Positions 26,598-34,955 of a stretch of 64,000 bases of DNA are shown one piece after another. The translations under genes and the position numbers were made by a program. Below the pieces are notes generated by a model. The model did not search any database, was not told the DNA's origin, and saw nothing but the letters and a program-made list of their open reading frames with translations. The DNA is from RH-AL1 sp965277735 (GTDB lineage: Bacteria > Pseudomonadota > Alphaproteobacteria > Rhizobiales > Beijerinckiaceae), in contig CBDIDO010000003.1 of the NCBI GenBank assembly GCA_965277735.1, positions 248,001 through 312,000 on the forward strand, in the 5' to 3' direction. Numbering within the stretch: the stretch's first letter is position 1; the number at the start of each line of letters is the position of its first letter.

Positions 26598-27008
26598 ATG
26601 ACCAGCACAGTCCCGCTCCGCCGCGGCGCCCTCGCCCTGGCCCTCGCGCTAGCGCCGGCCGTCGCCCTGGCGCAGGAGCTAGGCCCGAAGCTGCCGGCGA
26701 TGCCGAGCCTGGAGAAGGACGGCGACATGTCCAAGCCGGCCGGGGCCCTGCCGCCGCCGGCCAAGACCCCGGAAAAACCGCCCGCGAAGCCGCTGCCGAA
26801 GGCGGAGGAGAGCAAGAAGAAGCCCGAGCCGGCGAAGAAGGCCGAGCCAAAGAAGGCTGAGGCGAAGAAGGCGGAACTAAAGAAGCCAGAGCCGAAGAAG
26901 GCCGGTGCGAAGAAATCGAAAGACGCCGGCAAGCGGGCGGCGCCCCACGCCGCGCCCAAGCACGCCGCCGCCAAGCCGCACCCGGCGCGGCGAGGGAAGA
27001 AGCGGTAG
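26598..27008 (+). CDS. Secreted Lys/Ala/Pro-rich protein
   Basis: A 136-residue protein with a strong ribosome site (AGGGGAGGGGG) and a signal peptide (LALALALAPAVALA, cleavage after ALA). The mature chain is low complexity: Pro/Lys/Ala/Glu with repeated KKAEPKKAEAKKAELKK-type units and a histidine/arginine-rich end. No fold is recognised. Basic, unstructured periplasmic proteins of this type may bind cell wall or nucleic acid, but this is inference. It follows glcF by 39 bp. Confidence 0.65.
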   Translation: MTSTVPLRRGALALALALAPAVALAQELGPKLPAMPSLEKDGDMSKPAGALPPPAKTPEKPPAKPLPKAEESKKKPEPAKKAEPKKAEAKKAELKKPEPKKAGAKKSKDAGKRAAPHAAPKHAAAKPHPARRGKKR

Positions 27009-27013
27009 CACCT

Positions 27014-27115
27014 CGTCATTCCGGGGCGCGGGCAGCGCGAACCCGGAGCGGTGCTCTGTGCAGCCTGGCGTGAAGCACACCGGTTCCGCGTTCGGCTGCG
27101 CCGCCCGGAATGACG
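27014..27115. repeat. Family A palindromic repeat, copy 1
   Basis: The ends CGTCATTCCGGGGCG and CCCGGAATGACG are inverted. The interior shares GAACCCGG..CGGTGCTCT and GCACAC.CGTTCC with the copy at 41.9 kb. It lies directly after the stop of the preceding gene. Confidence 0.7.
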
Positions 27116-27176
27116 CGCGCGGGAGTCATCCCGGCGCGTTCGTGGTAGGATCGCACGGCGACAGCGGACCTTTGCG

Positions 27177-27293
27177 ATGACGTTCCAGGGCCGTCGGCGT
27201 GTCGCCGACCGCGTCGAGTCGGCCAGCCACGATGCGGGCGTGATCCGCCTCGGTCCGCCGGGGCTCGAGATCGACGTGACGCGGCTGTTCTGA
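27177..27293 (+). CDS. Possible 38-residue protein
   Basis: A short frame between two repeat elements encodes MTFQGRRRVADRVESASHDA and then GVIRLGPPGLEIDVTRLF. The composition is protein-like (alternating hydrophobic positions, strongly GC-biased third positions), but there is no recognised family and only a weak ribosome site. It could be a genuine small gene or the tail of a lost one. The rest of the 27,009-27,444 gap is repeats. Confidence 0.3.
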   Translation: MTFQGRRRVADRVESASHDAGVIRLGPPGLEIDVTRLF

Positions 27294-27302
27294 GCCCCGC
27301 TT

Positions 27303-27426
27303 CCCTTCTCCCCTCGTGGGAGAAGGTGGCGCGAAGCGCCGGATGAGGGGGCGTTTCCGGAAAGTGCTCGCTCTACGACGACCCTTCATCCGCCCTTCGG
27401 GCACCTTCTCCCGCAAGGGGAGAGGG
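27303..27426. repeat. Family B two-unit palindromic repeat, copy 1
   Basis: The left unit (CCCTTCTCCCCTCGTGGGAG then AAGGTGGCGCGAAGCGCC) and the inverted right unit (CCGCCCTTCGGGCACC then TTCTCCCGCAAGGGGAG) flank a spacer of about 35 bases that includes TTCCGGAAA. It lies in the gap just beyond the 3' end of the DNA ligase gene. Confidence 0.8.
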
Positions 27427-27444
27427 CAGATCGCGACGCGCCCG

Positions 27445-29247
27445 CTACACCGGCACCCGGAGCAGCGCCTCCAGCGTCTCGATGCGATCCGCCTCTCGCG
27501 CGGGCTTGTCCCAGCGGATGCGCGCGACGCGGGGGAAGCGCATCGCGACGCCGGACTTGTGGCGGGTCGAGCGGTTCAGCCCCTCGAAGGCGATCTCGAG
27601 CACGAGGCCGGCGTTCTTGCCGTGCACGACCTCGCGCACCGGGCCGAAGCGGTTGGTCGTATTGTTGCGGACGAAACGATCGAGCTGCGCCAGCTCCTCG
27701 TCGGTGAAGCCGAAATAGGCCTTGCCGACGGGCACCAGGGCCTCGCCCTCCTCGTCGGTGCGCCAGACGCCGAACGTGTAGTCGGAGTAGAACGACGAGC
27801 GCTTGCCGTGCCCGCGCTGCGCGTACATCATCACCGCGTCGACGGTGAACGGGTCGCGCTTCCACTTGTACCACAGTCCCTTCGGGCGGCCGGGCAGGTA
27901 GGGCGAGTCGGCGCGCTTCAGCATCAGCCCCTCGATCGCCTCGGCGTCCGGCCCGGCGCCGGCCCCCGCCGGGTCTGTCCGCGCGCGCGCGAGGTCATCC
28001 CAGGTTTGGAAGGCAACGATCGGCGAGAGGTCGAGCCGCTCGTGCGCGGCCTCGCCAACGAAGGCGGTTAGTTTTTCGCGCCGTGCGCGGAACGGCAGCG
28101 GCCGCAGGTCCTCGCCGTCGAGCGTGAGAATGTCGTAGGCGCGGATCGCCGCCGGATAGTCCGCGAGCAGCTTCAACGACACGGTGCGGCGGTTCAGCCG
28201 CTGCTGCAGCACGCCGAACGGCTGCACCAGATGGTCGCGCACCACGAGCAGCTCGCCGTCGAGCGAGAAGCGCTCGTGCGGCAGGTCGGCCAGCATCTGC
28301 GTCAGGTCGGGAAAGGTCTCCGAAATGTCCTCGCCGGTGCGCGAGTAGAGCCGCGTCGCGATGCGGTCGTCGGCGTCGAGGCCGCGCGTGGCCTGCACGC
28401 GGATGCCGTCCCACTTCCACTCGGCGGTGAACAGGGTGGGATCCTCGACCTCCATGTCGCGCGTCTCGAGCGGATGCGCGAGCATGGCGGTGTGGAACGG
28501 GGCCGGGTCGATCGCGTCCGGCTTGTCGGCGCGGCCTTCGACCCAGGCGAACAGATCGAGATAGGGCGGGGCGAGCCCGTGCCAGACCTCCTCGATCTCA
28601 TTCGCCGCCTTGGCGCCGAGCGCCGCCACGGCGGTCTTGGCGAGCCGCGCCGAGACGCCGATGCGCAGCGAGCCGGTGATCAGCTTGAGCAGCGCCCAGC
28701 GCCCCGTCTCGTCGAGCGCATCGAGCCAGCCCGCGATGACGCGCGGCAGGTCGAGCTTGCCCGCCGTGGCCAGCGTCGCGACGACGTCCGAGAGGTGCAG
28801 GGCGCTCTCCTCCCCGCCGCCTCCCTTCTCCCCTTGCGGGAGAAGGTGGCGCGAAGCGCCGGATGAGGGGTCGTCTCCGGAAGGGTCTCGGCCCAGGGCA
28901 TGCGCCTCTTCCGAAGAAGCCCCCTCATCCGCCCTTCGGGCACCTTCTCCCGCGAGGGGAGAAGGAGAGCGCGGCGGGGTCGGCCAGAGCAGCGCCACGG
29001 TCTCCGAAAGGTCGCCGACGTAATCGTACGACAGCCCGAACAGATATGGGTCGACCCGCGTCGCGATCAGCGCGCGGATCAGGTTCGGCTTGGCGTGCTG
29101 GAACGACAGCGCGCCGGTCAGCGCGGCGAGCGCGAAGCCACGCTCGGGGTCGGGCACCGAGCGGAAGTAATCCGTCATCAGGCGAAGCTTGTTGTTGCGG
29201 CCGGGCTCGTAGCTGAGCCTGTCGAGAAGCTGCGCGAAGCGGTTCAT
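27445..29247 (-). CDS. ATP-dependent DNA ligase, cisplatin damage response type
   Basis: A 600-residue ligase of the family annotated as the cisplatin-response ATP-dependent ligase. Its helical N-terminal domain starts MNRFAQLLDRLSYEPGRNNK. The nucleotidyltransferase motif I is EWKWDGIRVQ with adenylated Lys278; later motifs include SLDGELLV, EGLMLKRADSPY, WYKWKRDP and the OB-fold end. It seals nicks in DNA repair. Family members usually sit with an MBL exonuclease and a DEXH helicase; here those lie at 42.7 and 45.4 kb. Residues 94-142 are encoded by an in-frame family B repeat, placed in a linker between N-terminal helices. Confidence 0.93.
   Translation of the reverse strand: MNRFAQLLDRLSYEPGRNNKLRLMTDYFRSVPDPERGFALAALTGALSFQHAKPNLIRALIATRVDPYLFGLSYDYVGDLSETVALLWPTPPRSPSPLAGEGARRADEGASSEEAHALGRDPSGDDPSSGASRHLLPQGEKGGGGEESALHLSDVVATLATAGKLDLPRVIAGWLDALDETGRWALLKLITGSLRIGVSARLAKTAVAALGAKAANEIEEVWHGLAPPYLDLFAWVEGRADKPDAIDPAPFHTAMLAHPLETRDMEVEDPTLFTAEWKWDGIRVQATRGLDADDRIATRLYSRTGEDISETFPDLTQMLADLPHERFSLDGELLVVRDHLVQPFGVLQQRLNRRTVSLKLLADYPAAIRAYDILTLDGEDLRPLPFRARREKLTAFVGEAAHERLDLSPIVAFQTWDDLARARTDPAGAGAGPDAEAIEGLMLKRADSPYLPGRPKGLWYKWKRDPFTVDAVMMYAQRGHGKRSSFYSDYTFGVWRTDEEGEALVPVGKAYFGFTDEELAQLDRFVRNNTTNRFGPVREVVHGKNAGLVLEIAFEGLNRSTRHKSGVAMRFPRVARIRWDKPAREADRIETLEALLRVPV
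28823..28967. repeat. Family B repeat, copy 2, inside the ligase gene
   Basis: A full two-unit copy, 145 bp, with CCCTTCTCCCCTTGCGGGAG on the left and CACCTTCTCCCGCGAGGGGAG on the right; the spacer contains TCTCCGGAA. It keeps the ligase frame open and encodes SPLAGEGARRADEGASSEEA and later SSGASRHLLPQGEKG. Confidence 0.88.
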
Positions 29248-29392
29248 GCCGCCTCAGATGTGCACGCGCGCCGCCTCCGCCACAAGCCGCGCCGCCGCGA
29301 CGTCTTCGACCAAAGGATAAGCCCGGCAGTCGAACTAGCGAACCTTCGGTCCTAGACGCGCGCGTCGCGCCGCCTTCTAGAGAAAGCTCTGT

Positions 29393-29836
29393 ATGGACGG
29401 GGGGTTGGACTTGAAGCAGCTGCTTTTCACCGCGCAGGGACGGCTCGCCCGCGGCGGGTTCTGGAAGGGTGTTCTCATTCTCATCGTCTTGACGGTGATC
29501 GGCGCCACCGCCGTCGGACTATTCGGCGCGCTCTTGCCGCACGGGACCGGCGCGGACGGCTCGTATCATGTGGAGGGACTGGCCGCGGTGCCGGTTGTCC
29601 TGATCTCCTTCGTGACGATCGGCATCAGCATCTGGGGCGGCCTCTGCCTGGCGATCAAGCGCTTCCACGATCGCGACAAGTCGGGCTGGTGGGTGCTGAT
29701 CCAGTTCGCGCCGATCATCGGCCCGATCTGGTACTTCATCGAGACCGGCTTCCTGCCCGGCACGCCGGGGCCGAACAGTTTTGGTCCCGATCCGCTCGGC
29801 GCGCCGCCACTGCCCCATTCCCCCGCCATCGCTTGA
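29393..29836 (+). CDS. DUF805 membrane protein
   Basis: A 147-residue inner-membrane protein of the DUF805 family. It starts with LLFTAQGRLARGGFWKGVLI, where the family has a RxxRxxFW-like motif, and has hydrophobic segments at about 24-45, 63-87 and 98-117. The loop motif KRFHDRDKSGWWVLIQFAPIIG is diagnostic. Function is unknown. A DUF4189-like remnant follows 17 bp downstream. Confidence 0.88.
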   Translation: MDGGLDLKQLLFTAQGRLARGGFWKGVLILIVLTVIGATAVGLFGALLPHGTGADGSYHVEGLAAVPVVLISFVTIGISIWGGLCLAIKRFHDRDKSGWWVLIQFAPIIGPIWYFIETGFLPGTPGPNSFGPDPLGAPPLPHSPAIA

Positions 29837-29853
29837 GCGGGGAGGTCGAACGC

Positions 29854-30053
29854 ATGCGCCTCGTCTGCTGCCTCGCGCTGGCGGCAAGGGCTGCGAGGTT
29901 GTGACGACCTACGAGCATTGCGGCTCCGTCGCGGTGAAGGAGACTGGCGCCGGCGGTGCCTGGGGCGTTGGCGACACCAAGGACGGCGCCACGACGCTGA
30001 CGAAGTGCGGCGACGAGGACAGCTGCAAGGTCGTCGTCACCGACTGCAACTGA
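29854..30053 (+). pseudogene. DUF4189-like small protein with internal deletion
   Basis: ATG 29854, after GGGGAGG, starts an export signal (MRLVCCLALA) that runs into a stop after 16 codons. In a shifted frame directly overlapping it, GKGCEVVTTYEHCGSVAVKE and DGATTLTKCGDEDSCKVVVT continue to TGA 30051-30053, with the paired cysteines of DUF4189-type secreted proteins. The joint at about 29882 looks like a deletion of the middle of the gene that also lost frame. Confidence 0.5.
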
Positions 30054-30075
30054 GGCAGTCGCACTCGGTTATTGC

Positions 30076-30972
30076 TCACTTGGCCATCTTGGTGTGCAGC
30101 TCGTCCAGCGCGGCCTGCGCCGCGGCGATGCGGTCGGCGTTGCCGATCGCTTTGGCCAGCTCTAGGCGGCGGCGCATCAGCGTCTCGGCCTCGTCCTTGC
30201 GGCCGTCCTCGAAGGCGAGCACGCCGAGCTGGAACAGGCTCGTGTCGACCTTCTCCGCATCGTTCGCCGCCGTGGCGATATCAAGCACGCGCTCGAGGCT
30301 GGCGCGGGCCGCCGGATGATCGCCGAGCTCGTATTGGTTCTGCGCCAAATTGACGAGGCCGCCGATCAGCAGCGGCGAATGGGCGCCGTGCAGCCGGGCG
30401 CCGGCCGCGAGAACCTCCTCGTTCATCGCCTTCGCGCCGGCGAAATCCTTCGTTTCGTGCAGGCAATAGGCGATCTGCTGCTCGGTGCCGAGCTTCTGGT
30501 CCTCGGTCACGCCGTTCTCCGGCGACATCGTCGCGACGGCCTTGCGGTAATGCGGGATCGCGTCCGCGCAATCCTGCTTGGCGATGTAGAGGTTGCCGAC
30601 GTCGTACTCGAGATGCATGCGCTCCTTCGCCTCGAGGAAGGGCTGCGTCGCGTCGATCGTCAGCGCGTTCTCGCCGTGGCGGATCGCATCGTCGGCGGGG
30701 CCGACCTTGGACTCGATCATCGCGCGAATATGATCGATGCGCCCGGCGTCGCGCGAGCCCGTCGCGGCGTCGATCAGATCGAGCTGGGTGAGCGTGTCGC
30801 TGGCGCTGAGCTTCGACGCCGGATCCATCACGCGATCGTGTATCGCCTTGATCTTCTCGCTTGGCGTCTGGGCCGTCGTTGGGTGGGCGGTCTCGGCATG
30901 GGTCGCGGTGGGGCCAACCATGGCGAGCGTCGTCGCGAGAAGCGCCATTTGAAGGCAGAAGGCTCTCGGCAT
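30076..30972 (-). CDS. Secreted tetratricopeptide-like protein
   Basis: A 298-residue protein with a signal peptide (LLATTLAMVGPTATHA, cleavage after AHA-type site near residue 26). The rest is helical repeats: MHLEYDVGNLYIAKQDCADA, IPHYRKAVATMS, EQQIAYCLHETKDFAGAKAM, GGLVNLAQNQYELGDHPAARASL and LGVLAFEDGRKDEAETLM, which fit TPR units. Such proteins scaffold periplasmic assemblies. No partner is evident. It is convergent with the DUF805 locus. Confidence 0.8.
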   Translation of the reverse strand: MPRAFCLQMALLATTLAMVGPTATHAETAHPTTAQTPSEKIKAIHDRVMDPASKLSASDTLTQLDLIDAATGSRDAGRIDHIRAMIESKVGPADDAIRHGENALTIDATQPFLEAKERMHLEYDVGNLYIAKQDCADAIPHYRKAVATMSPENGVTEDQKLGTEQQIAYCLHETKDFAGAKAMNEEVLAAGARLHGAHSPLLIGGLVNLAQNQYELGDHPAARASLERVLDIATAANDAEKVDTSLFQLGVLAFEDGRKDEAETLMRRRLELAKAIGNADRIAAAQAALDELHTKMAK

Positions 30973-31049
30973 CTGGCAAGCTCACCTTGTGTTCAGGCGC
31001 CGCGATCGGCGGCAGTCGACGCTGTTGTCTCCCGTTCCGGCGGGCGTGG

Positions 31050-31760
31050 CTAGGTCGGCTGCCGGGGCGCGGCGCACAGGCGCGTGAAGGTGAGCGTGCG
31101 GCGCGTCCTGAAGCCGAGCTTCTCGTACAGGCCGATCGCCCCCGCATTGTCCGCGAAGACGTGCAGGAACGGGATCAGCCCCTTCGCCTGAATGTCCTGC
31201 GCGACGCGGATCAGAAGGAGCCCCGCGAGGCCTTTGCCGCGATGCGCGGGATCGACGCAGATCGCGCTGACCTCGACGCAGCGGCCGAACCGCATCCGTT
31301 CGCCGGCCATCGCTGCAAGCACGCCCTCGCTGCGGATGCCGATGTAGCGCCCGAGCTCGATGGTGCGCGGCCCGAACGGGCCGGGGCGCGTGCGGCCGGT
31401 CAGGTCCAGCATGTCGGGCACGTCGGCTGCGCCGAGCCGGATCGGCTCGGGTCCTGCGGGCGGCGCGGGAATGGGTTTGCACAGGACCATCTGGGCGACC
31501 GGCGCCTGCAGGTCGATGTCGAGGCCCGCCGGCGCGGCGAGCGGACCGACGGTGCTCAAGGCGACGGGACTGTCCGCCGGCACGAGCGCCGCCAGCGCCG
31601 CGAAGGCGGCCGCCGACGGCTCGGCGATGGCGGCGAAGGGTCCGATCTCGGCGGGGTAGCGCTTGGCGAGCGGGCCGCCTTGCGCGAGCGCCCGGTGCTC
31701 CGTCGTCAAGGCGGCCCAGACTGGATCGTCCAGCAGGCCAGTCGTCTCCGCATCGAGCAT
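31050..31760 (-). CDS. GNAT-family N-acetyltransferase
   Basis: A 236-residue protein whose C-terminal half is a GNAT domain: CVEVSAICVDPAHRGKGLAG gives the acetyl-CoA pyrophosphate loop (RGKGLAG), followed by LIPFLHVFADNAGAIGLYEKL and GFRTRRTLTFTRL. The N-terminal 100 residues (LLDDPVWAALTTEHRALAQG, PLAKRYPAEIGPFAAIAEPS) resemble the family usually annotated FR47-like. The acceptor is unknown. ATG 31760 was preferred over 31796 for family length. It is divergent from the ABC transporter genes. Confidence 0.87.
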   Translation of the reverse strand: MLDAETTGLLDDPVWAALTTEHRALAQGGPLAKRYPAEIGPFAAIAEPSAAAFAALAALVPADSPVALSTVGPLAAPAGLDIDLQAPVAQMVLCKPIPAPPAGPEPIRLGAADVPDMLDLTGRTRPGPFGPRTIELGRYIGIRSEGVLAAMAGERMRFGRCVEVSAICVDPAHRGKGLAGLLLIRVAQDIQAKGLIPFLHVFADNAGAIGLYEKLGFRTRRTLTFTRLCAAPRQPT

Positions 31761-31910
31761 CGCGTGTCTCTCCGAACCGTCCGCAGGTAGGTGCATATGC
31801 CTCTACCGCGCAAGGCCGGCACTGGGGCTACGAACGGTCGGACGCGCCGTTCAGGAAGCTTCAAGACGCGCCGCGTATGGTCCCAGCCGCCGCACGCCGA
31901 GACCCCTGCC

Positions 31911-32654
31911 ATGGACGCCCTCTCGATCACGGGCCTGATGAAGGCCTACGACAAGCCCGCCGTGCGCGGGCTCGACCTCACGCTGCGCGTCGGCGAGTTC
32001 TACGCGCTGCTCGGCCCCAACGGCGCCGGCAAGACGACGAGCCTGCGCATGACCGCCGGCCTGCTGCGGCCCGACGCGGGCGCGATCTCGATCTTCGGCA
32101 TCGATGCGCTGACGGACCCGGTCGCGGCCAAGAGCATCACCGCCTGGGTGCCCGACGAGCCGCTCGTCTACGACAAGCTGACGCCGGTCGAGTACCTCGA
32201 GTTCGTCGCCGGCCTCTGGCAGGTCGAGGCGGATGTCGCCGCGTGCGCGAGCGACACGCTGCTCGACCAGCTCGGCCTCGCGCCGCAGGCGCACGAGCGC
32301 TGCGGCGGCTTCTCGAAGGGCATGCGCCAGAAGGTGGCGCTCGCCGGCGCGCTGATCCACGATCCGCGGCTCATCATCCTCGACGAGCCGCTGACCGGCC
32401 TCGATGCCGGCTCGGCCCGCCAGGTGAAGACGATTTTGCTCGAGCGCGTGCGCGCCGGCGCCACCGTGCTGATGACCACCCACATCCTCGAGGTCGCCGA
32501 GCGCATGGCCGAACGCATCGGCATCATCGCCGAGGGCCGTTTGATTGCAGAGGGTACGCTCACCGAGCTGCGCGCGAAGATGGCCGGCGCCGGCGGTGTC
32601 GACGCGAGCCTGGAGGACATCTTCCTCGGGCTGGTGGAAGCGCAGGCGGCGTAG
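31911..32654 (+). CDS. ABC transporter ATP-binding protein
   Basis: A 247-residue ATPase: Walker A LLGPNGAGKTT, Q-loop region near AWVPDEPL, signature FSKGMRQKVAL (a variant of LSGGQ typical of ABC-2 and drug or bacitracin exporters), Walker B LIILDEPLTGLD and the H-loop TTHILEVAERMAERIG. It pairs with the membrane protein 100 bp downstream to form an exporter. ATG 31911 gives the usual MDALSITGLMKAYD start. A half copy of repeat B lies between the two genes. Confidence 0.92.
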   Translation: MDALSITGLMKAYDKPAVRGLDLTLRVGEFYALLGPNGAGKTTSLRMTAGLLRPDAGAISIFGIDALTDPVAAKSITAWVPDEPLVYDKLTPVEYLEFVAGLWQVEADVAACASDTLLDQLGLAPQAHERCGGFSKGMRQKVALAGALIHDPRLIILDEPLTGLDAGSARQVKTILLERVRAGATVLMTTHILEVAERMAERIGIIAEGRLIAEGTLTELRAKMAGAGGVDASLEDIFLGLVEAQAA

Positions 32655-32665
32655 TCGGAATTTCG

Positions 32666-32687
32666 CTTCTCCCGCAAGGGGAGAAGG
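32666..32687. repeat. Family B half-unit
   Basis: A single hairpin, CTTCTCCCGC-AA-GGGGAGAAG, 12 bp beyond the ABC ATPase stop and 68 bp before the permease start. It lies within the presumed operon transcript and may stabilise the upstream mRNA. Confidence 0.65.
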
Positions 32688-32754
32688 GGAGCCCACGTTC
32701 ACCGCGCATCAAGACCCTCCGGCTAGGCTCATTCCACCCACCCCGGACGCCCTG

Positions 32755-34284
32755 ATGAGCCTCGCCTTCTTCGCCCGTCACGAGCTGCGCCTCGCGTGGC
32801 GCGACGCGCTCATGATGCTGCAGGGCGGTCGGCAGCGGCGCGGGTATCTCGCGGCGATCGCGGTCGCGGTCTTCGTCATCGTGCTGCATCTCGTTGCCTA
32901 TACGATGCTGGCACCATCGCAGGCGCTGCTGCGCGCGGCGGACAAGCCGTTCCTGGTGGCGCTCACCGGCTCGGCGCTGCTCGCCTGGACGCTGCTCTTG
33001 TCGCAGGCGATGGAGACGGTGACGCGTTCGTTCTACGCGCGCGCCGATCTCGATCTCATCCTCGCCTCGCCGGCGCCGGCGGCGCGGCTCTTCGCCGTGC
33101 GCATCGCCGCCAACGCGCTCGCCGCGGCGGCGATGGCGGCGCTGCTGATCGGGCCGGCCGTCGATGTCGCCGCTTTTCTCGTCGGCCCGCGGCTGCTCTC
33201 GGCCTACCTTGTCGTCATCGCGATGGGCGTGTCGGCGGCGGCGGCGGCGGTCGCGGTGACGGCGCTGATGTTTCGTGTCGTCGGGCCGAAGCGCACGCGG
33301 CTCGTCGCGCAGATCGCGGCGGCGGTCGTCGGCGCCGGCTTCGTCGTCGGCATCCAGATCGCCGCGGTGGCGTCGGCCGGCAGCCTGTCGCGCAGCGCGA
33401 TGTTTTCTTCGCCGGCCGTGTTGGCGGCGGCGCCCGGCCTCGCGAGCCCGCTGTGGTGGCCGGCGCGCGCGGCGCTCGGCGACATCGCCGCGACGGGCTG
33501 GCTGCTCCTCGCCGCGTTCGGCCTCCTCGCCGTCGCCATCGCCGTCACCGCCCCGGCCTTCGCGCGCGACGCGATGACGGTGGCGAGCCTTGCCGAGGCG
33601 CCGACGGCGCCGGGCCGGGCGCGCGCCTTCCGCCGCCGCTCCCGCGCGCAGACGCTGCGCATCAAGGAATGGCGGCTGCTGTGGCGCGATCCGTGGCTCG
33701 TGTCGCAGAGCCTGATGCAGATCCTCTATTTGCTGCCGCCGGCCGTGCTGCTGTGGCGCGACTTCGGCACCGGCGCCGAGCGCCTCATCGTGCTGGCGCC
33801 GGTGCTGGTGATGGCCGCGGGCCAACTCGCCGGCGGCCTCGCCTGGCTGGCGCTCTCGGGCGAGGACGCGCCCGATCTCGTCGCCACCGCGCCGCTCCTC
33901 GCGCGCGCGGTGCTGCGGGCCAAGGTCGAGGCGGTGCTGGCGGCGGTGGCGTTGCCGGTGCTGCCGCTCGCCATCGCGCTCGCCCCGGCGGCGCCGCGCG
34001 TCGCCCTCGTCACGCTGGTCGGCGCGGCGATGGCGGCGGCGGGCGCCTGCGCGGTGCAGTTCTTCTTCCGCGCGCAGGCCAAGCGCACCAATTTCCGCCG
34101 CCGCCAGACCTCGTCGCGCTTCGCCACGATCGCCGAGGCCTTCGTGTCGATCTCGGTCGCCGGCGCCGCCGGCCTCGCAGCGGCGGGGTTCGGCGCCGAG
34201 GCGCTGGTCCCGCTCGCGATCACCGGGCTGGTGCTGGTCGCCTCGCGCGCGCTCGGCCGGCCTCCGGATACGGCGCTCGCCTAG
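32755..34284 (+). CDS. ABC transporter permease (ABC-2-like exporter)
   Basis: A 509-residue integral membrane protein with about ten hydrophobic segments. The first is IAVAVFVIVLHLVAYTML; others include AAMAALLIGPAVDVAAFLV, IAAAVVGAGFVVGIQIA and a C-terminal pair. A cytoplasmic loop with basic residues (RARAFRRRSRAQTLRIKEWR) precedes the second half. The ATPase gene directly upstream supports export of an unidentified substrate. Its TAG stop shares the CTAG tetranucleotide with the stop of the convergent azoR gene. Confidence 0.85.
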   Translation: MSLAFFARHELRLAWRDALMMLQGGRQRRGYLAAIAVAVFVIVLHLVAYTMLAPSQALLRAADKPFLVALTGSALLAWTLLLSQAMETVTRSFYARADLDLILASPAPAARLFAVRIAANALAAAAMAALLIGPAVDVAAFLVGPRLLSAYLVVIAMGVSAAAAAVAVTALMFRVVGPKRTRLVAQIAAAVVGAGFVVGIQIAAVASAGSLSRSAMFSSPAVLAAAPGLASPLWWPARAALGDIAATGWLLLAAFGLLAVAIAVTAPAFARDAMTVASLAEAPTAPGRARAFRRRSRAQTLRIKEWRLLWRDPWLVSQSLMQILYLLPPAVLLWRDFGTGAERLIVLAPVLVMAAGQLAGGLAWLALSGEDAPDLVATAPLLARAVLRAKVEAVLAAVALPVLPLAIALAPAAPRVALVTLVGAAMAAAGACAVQFFFRAQAKRTNFRRRQTSSRFATIAEAFVSISVAGAAGLAAAGFGAEALVPLAITGLVLVASRALGRPPDTALA

Positions 34285-34880
34285 GCCGCGAGGGCCGCGA
34301 TCTCGGCCTCCGCCGCGGCGATGCTCGCGTCGCGTTTCTCCGGGCCCATGTTGAGCCCCTCGGCGCGCACGAACGTCAGGTCGGTGACACCGAGAAAGCC
34401 GAGCAGCGCGCGCAAATAGGTCTCCTGGTGGTCGTTCGCCGCGAAGGGGCCGGCGGTGTAGATGCCGCCGCGCGACGAGGCGACGATGATCCGCTTGTCG
34501 CCGCACAGGCCCTTGGGTGCGCCGTCGGCGTAGGCGAACGTCTTGCCCGGCACGGTGAGCCGGTCGAGCCAGGCCTTCAGGTGCGAGCTGATGGTGAAAT
34601 TGTACATCGGCGCGCCGATGACGACGACGTTCGCCGCCAGGAACTCGTCGAGCGCCGCGAAATCGTCGGCGAATGCCGTCGGCCGCGCGTCGGCCGACGG
34701 CCCGCGCGTCGCCGCCACCAGGGCGCTGGTGAGGTGCGGCAGCGGCGTCGCCGCGAGATCGCGCGTGGTGACCTCGAGCCCGGGATGCGCGGCTTGCAGC
34801 TTGGCGACGACCTCGGCCGAGAGACGCCGGCTGACGGACGCGTCGCCGAGCACGCTGGAGTCGATATGCAGGAGCTTCAT
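34281..34880 (-). CDS. azoR: FMN-dependent NADH-azoreductase
   Basis: A 199-residue flavodoxin-like quinone/azo reductase. It begins KLLHIDSSVLGDASVSRRLS, with APMYNFTISSHLKAWLD as the FMN-binding loop and SRGGIYTAGPFA later, both characteristic of AzoR. It reduces quinones and azo compounds with NADH and protects against thiol-specific stress. The divergent HxlR-type regulator 75 bp upstream is the likely controller, as in the known YodB-AzoR pairing. Confidence 0.93.
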   Translation of the reverse strand: MKLLHIDSSVLGDASVSRRLSAEVVAKLQAAHPGLEVTTRDLAATPLPHLTSALVAATRGPSADARPTAFADDFAALDEFLAANVVVIGAPMYNFTISSHLKAWLDRLTVPGKTFAYADGAPKGLCGDKRIIVASSRGGIYTAGPFAANDHQETYLRALLGFLGVTDLTFVRAEGLNMGPEKRDASIAAAEAEIAALAA

Positions 34881-34955
34881 GGGGAATGCCTCGTGTGGAG
34901 GCCACTGGCGATCCGCTCGAAGCGGCGGTATGCTTTTGTGACCGAGGCGAAATAA

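Noticed and set aside
29248..29340. Short minus-strand open stretch ahead of the ligase (ends AARLVAEAARVHI)
   Set aside because: Only 24 codons after a stop, no start; could be a gene tail but cannot be supported.
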